Shown: in pieces, positions 7,822-17,342 of the stretch
How positions within the stretch are numbered: position 1 is the first letter of the stretch
Layout of the letters: each line of letters opens with the position of its first letter
Assembly: GCA_035294565.1 (NCBI GenBank)
Contig: DATGKR010000136.1
Span: 1 to 19,633, forward strand
Direction: 5' to 3'
Origin: DATGKR01 sp035294565
GTDB taxonomy: Bacteria > Actinomycetota > Acidimicrobiia > Acidimicrobiales > Palsa-688
DNA: 19,633 nucleotides
Translations under genes and position numbers: made by a program
The notes under the pieces: generated by a model
The model's input: the letters and a program-made list of their open reading frames with translations, nothing else
Told to the model about the DNA's origin: nothing
The model's database searches: none

Positions 7822-8613
7822 TCAGACGAGCGTGGCAGTGACCGTGCCCAGCGGTCCGAGGTCGGCACCGACCGATCGGCCCGCGGAGATCGGCGCCATG
7901 GGTCCCAGCGCGCCCGTCATGACCACGTCCCCGGCCCGGAGCGGAATGCCCCGCCGGCAGAGGGTGTCGGCGAGCCAGCGGGCAGCGTGGATGGGATTGC
8001 CGAGGCACGCCGACCCGGCGCCGGCCGACACCTCCTGGCCGTCGACGGTCATCCTCATCGGCACGGTGCGGGCGTCGAACGCGGAGAGCGAAACCGGGCG
8101 GCTGCCCAGCACGTACGCCCCGCAGCTGGCGTTGTCGGCGACCGTGTCGACGATGCTGATGTCCCAGCGTTCTATACGGCTGTCGACGATCTCGATCGCC
8201 GGGAGCGCGAAGGCCACCGCTTTGAGCACCTGGGCGAAACCGTGGGGTGCGTCGTCGAGGCCTTCTTCGAGGACCAGAGCGACCTCGGCCTCCACGCGAG
8301 GCTGGATGAGCCGGCACGCGTCCACCTCGGCCCCGTCGCCGTACTCGGTGTCGGAGAAGAGCGTCCCGAAGTCGGGCTGGTCCACCCCGACCTGGCGCTG
8401 CACCGCCTTGGACGTGACTCCGATCTTGCGTCCGCACACCCGGCGGCCCGACGCCACCCAGCGGTCGGTGTTCAGCTGCTGGACGGCGTAGGCGGCGTCC
8501 AGATCGCTGCTGGTGCCGAGCAGGTCCCGGACGGGCGGGACGGCGACCCGGGTCTCGTCGGCCTTCCAGAGGATCTCCGCGGCCTGCTCGATGAGCACCG
8601 GCTCGACTGGCAC
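7822..8613 (-). CDS. 2-keto-4-pentenoate hydratase / fumarylacetoacetate hydrolase family protein
   Basis: Metal-dependent enzyme of the MhpD/DmpE-like hydratase group, which add water to 2-hydroxy-2,4-dienoates from ring cleavage of aromatic compounds. The 263 residues match the family length. Visible: SGRRVCGRKIGVTSKAVQ, GVDQPDFGTLFSD, the ExE metal site in PRVEAEVALVLEE, ALPAIEIVDSRI, DNASCGAYVLG and VVMTGALGPM. No aldolase, dehydrogenase or ring-cleavage dioxygenase lies nearby, so the pathway cannot be read from context. It starts 10 bp after the recD stop, suggesting co-transcription. The GTG at 8613 lacks a clear ribosome site; GTG 8598 is an alternative that shortens the protein by five residues. 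Exact substrate is unassigned; related oxo-heptenedioate hydratases or decarboxylases of the same fold cannot be excluded. Confidence 0.9.
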   Translation of the reverse strand: MPVEPVLIEQAAEILWKADETRVAVPPVRDLLGTSSDLDAAYAVQQLNTDRWVASGRRVCGRKIGVTSKAVQRQVGVDQPDFGTLFSDTEYGDGAEVDACRLIQPRVEAEVALVLEEGLDDAPHGFAQVLKAVAFALPAIEIVDSRIERWDISIVDTVADNASCGAYVLGSRPVSLSAFDARTVPMRMTVDGQEVSAGAGSACLGNPIHAARWLADTLCRRGIPLRAGDVVMTGALGPMAPISAGRSVGADLGPLGTVTATLV

Positions 8614-8623
8614 GCCGGCGAGA

Positions 8624-10642
8624 CTACCGTTCCGGGGCGGCGCCGGCGTTGGGCTCCGGCTCGGAGCCGCCCGTGATTTTCGGCCAGAGGCGACCGGACA
8701 GCCCCGACGCCCGCGTGGCCCGGCGGCCCACGGCGGCGAGCACCGCCTCTTCGCTGGCTATGAGCGTCAGACCCCGCCGGGCCCTGGTGACCGCCGTGTA
8801 AAGCAGCTCCCTGGTCAGCAGCCGCGAGGACACGTCGGGCAGGACGACGATCACCTCGTCGAACTCGGAGCCCTGGCTTTTGTGGACGGTCGTCGCGAAC
8901 ACGGTGTCCACGCGGGCGAGCCGGTGGGGGCTGACGAGTCGGGTGGCGCCCTCCGGCCCTGGGAAGGCGACGGCGAGTGGCCGGTCCGGCGCGGCGGTGG
9001 CTACCACCACCCCCGTGTCGCCGTTGAAGAGCCGCAGGACGTAGTCGTTGGCGCCGACGAGCACTGGGCGCCCGGCGTACCACTCCCCTTCGACGCGGAC
9101 CTCTGGGTGGGCCGAGGCGGCCAGGCTCTCTATGAGCCGGTTCCACTCCTGCAAGCCGCCGGGCCCCTCCCGATGGGCGCACAGGACGCGCCGTTCCGCG
9201 AGGCGAGCCGTGGCCAGCTCGGCGTCGCCGCCACGGGCGGCGGAGACGACCCCGCCGGCCCATCGGGCGAGCGCCGCCTCGACCTCGGGGGGTGCTGCCC
9301 GCGCGTCTCCGTCGCACGGGTGCCAGCGCACCGTCGCTTCGCCGCCGGAGAGGACGGCGATGGTCGCCCCGCTGTCACCGCGCCGGACCGCTTCGGCGAG
9401 GCGGGCCAGCGCACCGGAGAACCGGTGGTTGTCGCGCAGCACGGCGACCCGCCCGGCGAGGCTGCGCCCCGGTGAAAACCGCTCGCTCGCGCCGGCCCGC
9501 GCCCCGGCGGCCACCCTGAGAGCGGCCGGCGCAGCGGCTTCTCCGGCCTCCCTTCCTGCCGGGCCGACGACGTCGGCTAGGACGGCGCCGGCTTCGACCG
9601 AGGCAAGCTGATCGGGATCGCCGACGAAAATGAGACGGGCGTCGCTCCTCACGGCCTCGAGGAGCCGCGCCACTACCGAAAGCGGTGCCATCGACGCCTC
9701 GTCGACGACCACCACGTCGTGGGGCAGCCGGAGGCTGCGGCCGTGGCGGAACGTCCCTGCCCGGCCTGGTCGGGTGCCCAGAAGGCGGTGCAGCGTCGTG
9801 CCCCGCGCGCGCTGCAACCAGGAAGCCCCCACCTTCTGCGCCTCGGCGTGAACCGCCTCTTCGAGGCGGGCGGCTGCCTTGCCCGTCGGAGCGGCCAGGG
9901 CCACCAGCGGCGGGCGGCCGGGCGACGAGAGGCGGCCCAGCAGGGCGAGGATCCTCGCCACGGTGGTGGTCTTACCGGTGCCCGGCCCCCCGGCGATGAC
10001 GGTGAGGCCCCCGGCGAGGGCGACCTCGGCGGCGCGGCACTGGTCCGGACTGGCGCCGAAAAGCTCGGCGACGACCGGCGAGGCCTCCCCCTGCTGGTAC
10101 GTCGTTGCCCCTGCCGCCTCCGCCCGGGCAAGAAGGTCGGCGGCGACGCTCACCTCGTCCCGCCAGTAGCGCTCCAGGTAGATCAGGCCCCCGTCCAGGC
10201 GCACAGGGCGGCTCTCGGCGTCCGGACCGCGGGCGACAAGGGGGCTGGCCTCCACCGCCGCCGCCCAGGCCTTCGGCTCCGGCCAGTCGAGCCGGTCCAG
10301 CTCGCCCGCGACCTCACCGTCGATCACGGCCCGGTCGGGGACGACCGAGTCCCTCACCGTGGCGAGGTCGACGGCGACGTGCGCCGCCCTGGGGGCTCTG
10401 ATCGCCAGGGCAGCGGCGAGCAGCACGGCCTCATCGGCCTCGCCTGCGAGCCTGCCCAGACGGACGGCGAAGTGCACGTCGACCGGCGCGAGGATCCCCG
10501 CCCGGTTGAACGATTCCAGGAGAGGGGTCCCGGTGCCGCCCGCGACGAGGTCGTGGTGGGCGGGGTCGGGAGCAGCGGCGATCCGGGAAACCCCCGGCCA
10601 GCGATGCGGGGTGGGCGACGCCGGCGACGGTTCGGCGGTCAA
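8624..10642 (-). CDS. recD: Exodeoxyribonuclease V subunit alpha (RecD helicase)
   Basis: The 5'-3' helicase subunit of RecBCD, an SF1B motor. From TTG 10642 the product is 672 residues. Visible: the RecD N-terminal helix region (LLESFNRAGILAPVDVHFAV), YLERYWRDE, Walker A GGPGTGKT (218-225), APTGKAAARL, Walker B VVVDEASM (Asp314, Glu315), motif III GDPDQLASVEAG (341-352), DNHRF, the SF1 motif TTVHKSQGSEFDEV near residue 585 and LLYTAVTRAR near the C-terminus. The TTG overlaps the recB stop (TTGA, 4-bp overlap), with only a weak GGGGA ahead of it, so re-initiation from recB is likely. No ATG or GTG lies between the recB stop and the first conserved helix. The frame stays open upstream inside recB, but that is a shadow. 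The order recC-recB-recD matches mycobacteria. Confidence 0.95.
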   Translation of the reverse strand: MTAEPSPASPTPHRWPGVSRIAAAPDPAHHDLVAGGTGTPLLESFNRAGILAPVDVHFAVRLGRLAGEADEAVLLAAALAIRAPRAAHVAVDLATVRDSVVPDRAVIDGEVAGELDRLDWPEPKAWAAAVEASPLVARGPDAESRPVRLDGGLIYLERYWRDEVSVAADLLARAEAAGATTYQQGEASPVVAELFGASPDQCRAAEVALAGGLTVIAGGPGTGKTTTVARILALLGRLSSPGRPPLVALAAPTGKAAARLEEAVHAEAQKVGASWLQRARGTTLHRLLGTRPGRAGTFRHGRSLRLPHDVVVVDEASMAPLSVVARLLEAVRSDARLIFVGDPDQLASVEAGAVLADVVGPAGREAGEAAAPAALRVAAGARAGASERFSPGRSLAGRVAVLRDNHRFSGALARLAEAVRRGDSGATIAVLSGGEATVRWHPCDGDARAAPPEVEAALARWAGGVVSAARGGDAELATARLAERRVLCAHREGPGGLQEWNRLIESLAASAHPEVRVEGEWYAGRPVLVGANDYVLRLFNGDTGVVVATAAPDRPLAVAFPGPEGATRLVSPHRLARVDTVFATTVHKSQGSEFDEVIVVLPDVSSRLLTRELLYTAVTRARRGLTLIASEEAVLAAVGRRATRASGLSGRLWPKITGGSEPEPNAGAAPER

Positions 10643-13600
10643 CTGCGGTCCCCGTCGAAGAGAGCGGACAGGGCGACCACCAGGCCGGGCGGCGGCGACC
10701 AGGAGAAGACCCCGGAGGGGTGGCCGTCGAAGAGCGGCGCCTCCGGCCCGACCATGCCACGCACGAACAGGTACAGGACCCCGCCCAGGTGGGAGGCTGG
10801 GGTGTAGCCGGGCAGACGCCAGGACAGGTACCTGTGCAGAGCCACGAGATAGATGAGGGCCTGCAGGGGGTAATGCCGGCGGCGCATCTCCCGAGCGAGG
10901 GCGACGGGACGGTAGTGCCAGGCCGTTTCGGGGGATCCGGTTGCGGGACCCAGGCGGTTGGTCTTGTAGTCGACGAGGAACCACTTCTCGCCCGCTCCTT
11001 CGGGCCGGCACCGGAACACCAGGTCGAGGCTCCCGGTCATGTAGCCGCGCAGCCGGGCGGCCAGGAGGGGATCCTCCAGTTCGCCGGGGTAGGCGGAGAG
11101 GGGGTCGGTGGCGGGCAGGTGCTCGCGCAGGACGCGGGCGATGCCGTTGGTGGTGAGCGCGCCGGAGGGCCGGTCGCCGCCGGCCAGGGGAAGCTCGAAG
11201 GACATCTCGTCGAGACGGTCCCGGCGGGAGACAGCCCGCAGCGTGCACCCGGGGAGCAGAGGCCCGAGCGGAGAAGTGACGGCAGCGGCGAGCCCCTCGG
11301 CGAGGATTTGCAGGTCGACGCCGGCGGGGGCCGGCGCGAAGCTCGTCGCTGCGTCGCTCAGGACCGTCCGCACGTCGGTTGCGGAGAAGTCGACTCCCTG
11401 GAGCATCCTGTGGACCAGCGTCCCCACCGCCCGCCCGCCGGGGATGAGCCTGAGGGGCGACAACGGCCAGTGCCCGCCCGGGCCCGGACCCGCCACGTTC
11501 CCGGGGAAGGCGGCACCGAACGACCCGCCGTCGACTCCGCGCCCGTCGGCTGGACCGGGCGGCTCGTCGTCGAGGGTGTGGCCTTCCGGTTCGCTGGCCA
11601 CCACCGGATCGGCCGCCAGGTGGGCCGCCATGGTGATGCTCGAGTAGGAGGCACGCCGCCAGGTGGAGTCGAGGCTGCGGGTGAACCGGGCCGTCGAGAG
11701 CTCCGCCGGGCTGGGCGGTGGCGTGGGGTTGGGCTGCAGCGAGGCCGGCGCGGCTTCCTCCACCGCCACCAAGCCGGGGGCGCGGCCTGCGACGCCCTCC
11801 AGCGCGGCGAGGATCTGCGAGTCGGCGGGCTCCCCGGGCCGGGCGTCGCCCACCGTGCCGTCCGGCCGGCGGCAGAGGAGCACCCGGCCGAGCGGCGAGT
11901 GCTGGGAGCCCTGGGCGCGTCCCCACCAGACGACGACCTGGTGGCGCGCGCGGGTGAGGCCGACGTACATGACCCGCAGCTCCTCTCCGCGCTGCTCCGC
12001 GGCGGCAGCCGACCTGTGGGCGTCGCGGGCCGGGCCGCCCCCCGGCCCGCCGACGTCGAGGGTCCGGGCGTTGCCGGCTTCGGTGTCGTGGAAGACGAAC
12101 GGTCTGCCACGTGCCGGCGGGCGAGACGAATCCCAGAGGAAGGGGCAGTAGACGACGTCGAATTCGAGCCCCTTCGCCCGGTGCACGGTCATCACCTGCA
12201 CCGCAGCGGCGTCGGAATCCAGCCGGCGGCTCCGCTCCTCGGTCCCGGCCTGCTCGGCGCCGGCGGCGGCGATCCGATCCGCCAGCCAGGCCCGTAGCAT
12301 GGGAGCTTCGGCCTGGCTGTGCCGCTCCTCTGCCCGCAGCAGCTCGGCTATGTGGCCGAGGTCGGTGAGCAGGCGCTCGCCTCCCCACTCGCCGAGCAGC
12401 CGCGCGGGGAGAGCCTGCTCGGCGAGCACGGTCTGGTACATGGCACCGACGCCCCTGTCGGAGAGGATCGACGCCCATCGGTGGATGGCGTCGTGCACCC
12501 GCTCCCGCTCGGCGTCGCCGGCCTCGGCGAGCCGGCGGGCGTCGAAGCCGAAGAAGCAGGACGCGGCGGCGCCCGCGGCCCGCGACGCCGACGCCGGCTC
12601 CTGGAGCGCCTCGAGGAGCCGGAGCCACTGCAGCGCCGCGGGCGACGCGAACACCGAGTCGCTGCCCGACAGGCCTGCGGGGATGCCAGCCGAGCGGAGC
12701 GCGTCGCTCACCAGCGCCGCCTGCTGGTTGGTGCGGGTGAGGACGGCGATCGAGGACGCCACGATCGGGGAACCGTCTGCTTCGGCGTTCGAGGAGAGAA
12801 GCGCACGGATGTCGCCGGCCACGTCGGAGGCGATCCAGCGTTCGAGTGACTCCTTCTTCAGCAACCTCTTCCTCGCGGTGAGCTCCACGCCCGCTTGGCT
12901 GTGGCCGACGAGCCGGAACCGCAGCGGGGCGCTGACGGGCGCTCCGCTGAGGCCGGCGTCCGGGCGGCCCTCGGCGGTCCGGACCGTCCGGAACGGGATG
13001 CCGGGATGGCCGAACTCGAGGGGCGAGAGCAGCGCGGCGAGGGCGTCGAGGAGGCCCTGTCCGGCCCGCCAGTTATCGGTGAGCGTGAACCGGTTCGCGG
13101 CTGCTGCGGCCGCGTCCAGGTAGGAGTACACGTCGGCGCCTCGAAACGCATAGATGGCCTGCTTGGGGTCGCCGATGAGGATCACCGTCGTGCCGGCACC
13201 GGCGAAGGCGCTCTTCACGATCCTCCACTGGACAGGGTCGGTGTCTTGGAACTCGTCGACGAGCACGACGCGGTAGCGCTCGCGCAGCCGCCGGCGGGCC
13301 TCTGAGCCCGTAGAAGGGTCGTCGAGGGCGTCGGCGAGCCTGAGGAGCAGCTCGTCGTAGGTGAGCAGGTTCGAGGAAGCCAGGCGCCGCGACACCTCCT
13401 TGCGTGCTGCCGCCACGAGCCGGCACAGGAGGCCGGCCGGTTCGTCGCCGGGCCCCGGGGCGAGCCGCGCCCCGGGGTTGCGGACGGACTCGGCGGTGGC
13501 CGCCAGGGCGTCCGCCAGGCCGAAGGGGGGCGTTCCGTGCAGCAGGGACCGCCGCAGGAACAGGTCCTCGACCACCTCCCGCAACATGCGCTCGGGCTCG

Positions 13601-14043
13601 TCGAGCAGCTCGACCCCGGGGGGGACGGAACCGCTGGTCCCCAAATTGTGCAAGACCATGTTGCAGAAGCCGTGGGTTGTGGCGATGGTCGTCGCGTCGA
13701 AGTCGCCCAGCGCCCACCGGAGACGGGTGAGCCGCTCGGCGACGACACGCTCGTCGCCTTCGCCGAGCAGATCGAGGACGCGATCCCCCGGGTGACGTCC
13801 CGGTTCGGCCAGGTAACGGACGGCCGACGCCAGCCGGCCGCGTACCCGCTCGCGAAGCTCGCCGGTGGCCATGCGGGTGAAGGTGACCGCCAGGATCGAC
13901 GGGAGGGGGGTCCCCTCGGCGACGTAGCGGGTGACGAGAGACGCCAGGGTGAACGTCTTGCCGGTGCCGGCGCTCGCCTCCAGGACCGTGACGCCCGGAC
14001 CTGGGAGCGGGCCGCAGGAGTCGAAGGGGGTTTCCTCAGCCAC
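10639..14043 (-). CDS. recB: Exodeoxyribonuclease V subunit beta (RecB helicase-nuclease)
   Basis: The 3'-5' SF1A helicase and sole nuclease of RecBCD. The 1134-residue product has Walker A ASAGTGKT (23-30), AVTFTRMATGELRERVR, Walker B VLVDEFQDTDPVQW near 260, GDPKQAIYAFRGAD near 290, TVHRAKGLEFDVVYCPF near 620 and MYVGLTRARHQVVVWW near 695. The C-terminal nuclease follows: TLVHRMLQG, Asp1007 in GSLDLVF, and Asp1025/Lys1027 in FLVDYKTNRL, then LQALIYLVALHRYL. Helicase and nuclease motifs are all intact, so the complex should be active on ends. I chose GTG 14043 rather than GTG 14073 because GAGGAG lies seven bases before it. This start overlaps recC by 8 bp. The length is close to the E. coli protein (about 1180). 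Confidence 0.96.
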   Translation of the reverse strand: MAEETPFDSCGPLPGPGVTVLEASAGTGKTFTLASLVTRYVAEGTPLPSILAVTFTRMATGELRERVRGRLASAVRYLAEPGRHPGDRVLDLLGEGDERVVAERLTRLRWALGDFDATTIATTHGFCNMVLHNLGTSGSVPPGVELLDEPERMLREVVEDLFLRRSLLHGTPPFGLADALAATAESVRNPGARLAPGPGDEPAGLLCRLVAAARKEVSRRLASSNLLTYDELLLRLADALDDPSTGSEARRRLRERYRVVLVDEFQDTDPVQWRIVKSAFAGAGTTVILIGDPKQAIYAFRGADVYSYLDAAAAAANRFTLTDNWRAGQGLLDALAALLSPLEFGHPGIPFRTVRTAEGRPDAGLSGAPVSAPLRFRLVGHSQAGVELTARKRLLKKESLERWIASDVAGDIRALLSSNAEADGSPIVASSIAVLTRTNQQAALVSDALRSAGIPAGLSGSDSVFASPAALQWLRLLEALQEPASASRAAGAAASCFFGFDARRLAEAGDAERERVHDAIHRWASILSDRGVGAMYQTVLAEQALPARLLGEWGGERLLTDLGHIAELLRAEERHSQAEAPMLRAWLADRIAAAGAEQAGTEERSRRLDSDAAAVQVMTVHRAKGLEFDVVYCPFLWDSSRPPARGRPFVFHDTEAGNARTLDVGGPGGGPARDAHRSAAAAEQRGEELRVMYVGLTRARHQVVVWWGRAQGSQHSPLGRVLLCRRPDGTVGDARPGEPADSQILAALEGVAGRAPGLVAVEEAAPASLQPNPTPPPSPAELSTARFTRSLDSTWRRASYSSITMAAHLAADPVVASEPEGHTLDDEPPGPADGRGVDGGSFGAAFPGNVAGPGPGGHWPLSPLRLIPGGRAVGTLVHRMLQGVDFSATDVRTVLSDAATSFAPAPAGVDLQILAEGLAAAVTSPLGPLLPGCTLRAVSRRDRLDEMSFELPLAGGDRPSGALTTNGIARVLREHLPATDPLSAYPGELEDPLLAARLRGYMTGSLDLVFRCRPEGAGEKWFLVDYKTNRLGPATGSPETAWHYRPVALAREMRRRHYPLQALIYLVALHRYLSWRLPGYTPASHLGGVLYLFVRGMVGPEAPLFDGHPSGVFSWSPPPGLVVALSALFDGDRS

Positions 14044-17000
14044 GTGCGCGCTCCTCGCAGTCGAGCAGGTCACCCCAAAGGCGCACCGCCAGCGTCCCGA
14101 AGCGGTGGCGCTCCGCTGGCGGCCACCCGGGGCCGCGCTCGTCGGCCCACGGCCGTTCGGCGAGAAGCGATACCAGGCTGGCGTTCGGACCGAACACCTG
14201 CTCGAGGTCGGGGTCGATCCTTCCCCCGGCCTCCACCGCCCTCTGCCACGCCTCGTCGAGGGAGCCGCCCCGGTGGCGGGTCTCAGCCCAGGCTGCCGAC
14301 GCTTCGCAGCAAATCGGAAGCGGCCAGCGCATCCCTCGGTGGTAGAGGTCGACGACCGCCGCGAGCCGCTGCGCCGCCTCCTCGGGAGACAAAGGGCGTA
14401 GGGTCACACAGTTCGGTGGCTGCCCGGGCCCGCCGCGGCCGAGGGTCACGGTGCTTCCCGTCAGGGACGTGCCTTGGGCGCAGAGGACCAGGTGGCGTAC
14501 CCAGGACGCCAGGCGTTGCCTGGGGCCGAGACGGGAGTAGGAGCAGCTGACGAGCCTGCCCTGGCGGAGGCCGCCGACCGTGCCCGTGACCCTGGGGCCG
14601 CCGGGAAGGTCGACCCGGACGTCCACCGACCCTGCGGGGCCGCCGTCGAGGCCCAGCAGGGCCAGGAAGGCGAGCAGGTCCTCCACATCGGTCCGTATGG
14701 AGGAGATCGACGCCTCTCCGAGAAGCCCGGGCGGAACGGCACCCCGGGCAAGCTCGGCGTCGCAGGCGGCGGAGAGCTCCACCCCCGCCAGGCAGGCCTC
14801 GAGCAGCCGGTCGCCGGCTGCCCATCTCGTCAACGGGTCGGGTTCTACAGGTATCGAGTCGCCCGCTCTGTCGGCCCTGTCCGACAGGTACAGGTTGAGG
14901 CGGGTGCGGAGGAACTGGCGGACCGGATGCTGGACGAAGAGGACCAGGCGCTCGACGTCTACGGCTTCGTCGTCGGTGGGGCGGAGAGGCGCCTCGAGCC
15001 ACGGGCGAGGAGGGACTTGCCGCCTCGCGGCGCGTGCACCGGCCAGGTGCGTCGCGTCGAAGCTCCACGGTGCGTGCCCTCCGAGGCCGCCGGGCAGGAA
15101 GTTGCGTCGGTCGAACGGTTGCAGCGGGTGCTCGACCACGACGTGGTCCCGGGCCGCGGCCCGGCCGGGAACCTCGAAAGAAGCGTCGAGCGCGTCGAGA
15201 AGCTCAGCGAGGGGGGTGCACGGCGGCCGCGGGCGGTTGGTCCGCTCGTCCCGCCCGCTGTAGGTGAGGACGAGATGGTCGGTGGCGGCCATGAGGGCGT
15301 CGAGGAGCAGCTGGCGGTCCTCGAAGAGCGAGTCCCGGTCCCCGATCCGAGGGTCGCCGGCGAGCAGGTCGTCGCCGTCCCGCTCGGGGCGGCGGGGGAA
15401 GGCACCGTCGTCGAGGCCGACCACGCAGACCACCCGGTGGGGGACGGACCTCATGGGCACCAACGTGCAGACGGTTACGTCGCCGGTCCGGAAGTTGGCA
15501 CGAGTCGGCCTGCCCTCCAGCCGTCCGGAGAGAAGAGACCGAACCTCCTCGAGAGAAAGCGGTGTCGACGCCGCCCTCGCATCCGCCTCCTCCCCGACGA
15601 GGGCGAGCGTCCGCAGCAGCTGCTCCCGCTGCCATTCGGAGCCGGGCCCGCACGCGGCCAGGGAGTCGGTGGAGCGGGCGAGGCCGGCCAGCCACCCGGC
15701 CAGGGGACGCCGGCCCGTGAGCTCGCCCAGGGCAACGCCCAGGCGGTGCACCAGCTCGTCGAACCGGCCGGCGAGGTCCAGCTCGGCGCTCGTAACACCG
15801 TCCTCCGGTGTGACGCCACCAAAGAGGGGGCAGTCGGCGGCGGGCATCGCGGCCCCCAGGGCGAGCCGGTCCAGCCCGAACGCCCACGTGTTGGCACCCA
15901 CGCCACCGAGCGCCCACAACCGCCGGTGCGCGGCGTCGAGACCCCACCGCACCCCGGCAGCCGCGACCCAGCCCTTTATCGTGGACAGGTCGTCCTGGTC
16001 GAAGCCGAACCGCAGCCGGACAGGCGGCCTGGAGGCGAAGTCGAGCACCTCGGTGGCGGTCAGCCGGGCGGTCGCCAGCGCCAAAAGGTCGGACGCGACG
16101 CCGAGAAGCGGGTTCGTCTCGCGCAAGGAACGGTCGGCGAGGCGGACCCGGAGGGCGGGAACGGCTCCGCCCTCGCCGGGAAAGGCCGCTTGGACGAGGG
16201 GGGAGAAGACGTCGACGTCCGGGCACATGACGATCACGTCACGGGCTTGGAGAGTGGGGTCGTCCTCGAGCAGGTGGAGGATGGCGTCGCGCGCGACCTC
16301 AACCTGGCGCGCCCGGCCGTGGCAGGAGTGCACCCGCACGGAGATGTCCGCCGGGTCGACCAGGTACGGGGAGGGCGGAAGGGAGTTCTCGCGGACGGAG
16401 CGCTGCAGGAGCCCGAGCATCGACGTCCCGGCGGGCACCGGGACGTGCTTGCCTCCGACCACCCCGTTCGCTGCCAGCACGAGCTGCATCTCGCGTGCGT
16501 CGCGCCCCCAAGTCCTGAGGATCGGGTTGCGGGCGAGTTCCTCGGTCCGGTCTTCACGCCGGGAGAGGTCCACCGGCGCCGTCCCTTCGAGAAGGTCCCA
16601 CAGTCCCCGGGAAGGATGGAGAAGGAAAAGGTGGACGTCGCGGGTTTCGGCGAGCGCCACGAGAACCCTCAGGTGGCTCGACGGGATCCGGGTGAGGCCG
16701 AAGACCGACAAACGCTCTGGGAGCTCGACGGCTGAAGCGTCCGAAGCTAGCAGCGAAGCGGCGAGCTCGAGCCTCTCCGCCGGTCCCGGGCTCCCGATGC
16801 GGGTGCGCAACATCCTCCACAGGTGCGCCTGCCAGTGGTCGGAAGGGTTTCCCGGGTGCGACGCCCAGTCGAGGAGCAGTTCGGGCCGGTGGATCGCGTA
16901 CCGGTCGAACAGGTCGGCAAGGCGCCGCGCGACCGGGTAGCGAAGGGGATGCTCCTCCCCGGACGGCCCGGGCGGCGGGGCGCCGACCCGCAGGTGGTCG

Positions 17001-17332
17001 GCAAGGGGCGCGAGCAGCGGGTCGCCGGCGCGCTCGTCTATCAGCTCGATGAGCGGCCACACACTTCTCTCGGGACGCCACGGGTCGGTCGAAGGGTCGA
17101 CTCCGGTGACCGCGGCCGTCGCCGCGCCGACGAGGGCACCGGGAAACGGGAAACGTAGGTTGGCGCACACGCCGAGGCGGTCCGACAGCCTCTGTGCGAG
17201 CCACCTCTCCACCCCCCTGGTGGGCACGGCCACCACCTCGGCGGCGACGGGCTCAGCGAGCGGGGTGGAGACCAGCTCGGCCAGCTCGCCGGCGAGCAGG
17301 TCGGCACGCTCGGACCTGTGCAGCGTGAGCAC
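14036..17332 (-). CDS. recC: Exodeoxyribonuclease V subunit gamma (RecC)
   Basis: The scaffold subunit of RecBCD that splits the duplex and scans for the Chi-like signal; a decayed helicase fold without working ATPase motifs. The 1098-residue length is close to the E. coli protein (about 1120). Diagnostic strings: LTLHRSERADLLAGELAEL at the N-terminus, VPTRGVERWLAQRLSDRLG, FGLTRIPSSHLRVLVAL, VRVHSCHGRARQVEVARD (near 330-347), LQARDVIVMCPDVDVFSPLV, and CTLVPMRSVPHRVV followed by GLDDGAFPR (near 628-650). As expected there is no Walker A lysine. The GTG at 17332 has no clear ribosome site and sits 10 bp after the yihY-like stop, so translation may depend on read-through coupling from that gene. 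It is followed by recB with an 8-bp overlap. Confidence 0.96.
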   Translation of the reverse strand: MLTLHRSERADLLAGELAELVSTPLAEPVAAEVVAVPTRGVERWLAQRLSDRLGVCANLRFPFPGALVGAATAAVTGVDPSTDPWRPERSVWPLIELIDERAGDPLLAPLADHLRVGAPPPGPSGEEHPLRYPVARRLADLFDRYAIHRPELLLDWASHPGNPSDHWQAHLWRMLRTRIGSPGPAERLELAASLLASDASAVELPERLSVFGLTRIPSSHLRVLVALAETRDVHLFLLHPSRGLWDLLEGTAPVDLSRREDRTEELARNPILRTWGRDAREMQLVLAANGVVGGKHVPVPAGTSMLGLLQRSVRENSLPPSPYLVDPADISVRVHSCHGRARQVEVARDAILHLLEDDPTLQARDVIVMCPDVDVFSPLVQAAFPGEGGAVPALRVRLADRSLRETNPLLGVASDLLALATARLTATEVLDFASRPPVRLRFGFDQDDLSTIKGWVAAAGVRWGLDAAHRRLWALGGVGANTWAFGLDRLALGAAMPAADCPLFGGVTPEDGVTSAELDLAGRFDELVHRLGVALGELTGRRPLAGWLAGLARSTDSLAACGPGSEWQREQLLRTLALVGEEADARAASTPLSLEEVRSLLSGRLEGRPTRANFRTGDVTVCTLVPMRSVPHRVVCVVGLDDGAFPRRPERDGDDLLAGDPRIGDRDSLFEDRQLLLDALMAATDHLVLTYSGRDERTNRPRPPCTPLAELLDALDASFEVPGRAAARDHVVVEHPLQPFDRRNFLPGGLGGHAPWSFDATHLAGARAARRQVPPRPWLEAPLRPTDDEAVDVERLVLFVQHPVRQFLRTRLNLYLSDRADRAGDSIPVEPDPLTRWAAGDRLLEACLAGVELSAACDAELARGAVPPGLLGEASISSIRTDVEDLLAFLALLGLDGGPAGSVDVRVDLPGGPRVTGTVGGLRQGRLVSCSYSRLGPRQRLASWVRHLVLCAQGTSLTGSTVTLGRGGPGQPPNCVTLRPLSPEEAAQRLAAVVDLYHRGMRWPLPICCEASAAWAETRHRGGSLDEAWQRAVEAGGRIDPDLEQVFGPNASLVSLLAERPWADERGPGWPPAERHRFGTLAVRLWGDLLDCEERARG
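14051..14056 (-). promoter_or_regulatory. Ribosome binding site deciding the recB start
   Basis: GAGGAG on the minus strand, within the last codons of recC and seven bases before GTG 14043. It supports that start over the longer GTG 14073 and implies translational coupling of recB to recC. Confidence 0.7.
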
Positions 17333-17342
17333 CGCAGGGACA

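Noticed and set aside
7745..8437. Upstream extension of the PfpI-like frame to a 420-residue protein
   Set aside because: The extra part is a shadow of the hydratase gene; ATG 7744 has a strong ribosome site and begins the family domain.
10720..12297. 525-codon open frame on the plus strand opposite recB
   Set aside because: Shadow of recB with no motifs; recB is supported over the same bases.
10643..12628. Upstream extension of the recD frame to 12628
   Set aside because: This part is Arg/Pro-rich shadow sequence inside recB; RecD homology begins just after 10642.
14044..14073. Longer recB start at GTG 14073
   Set aside because: No ribosome site at proper spacing, whereas GTG 14043 has GAGGAG seven bases upstream.
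14474..16735. 753-codon open frame on the plus strand opposite recC
   Set aside because: Shadow of recC: low-complexity Gly/Arg/Glu-rich product without recognisable domains.
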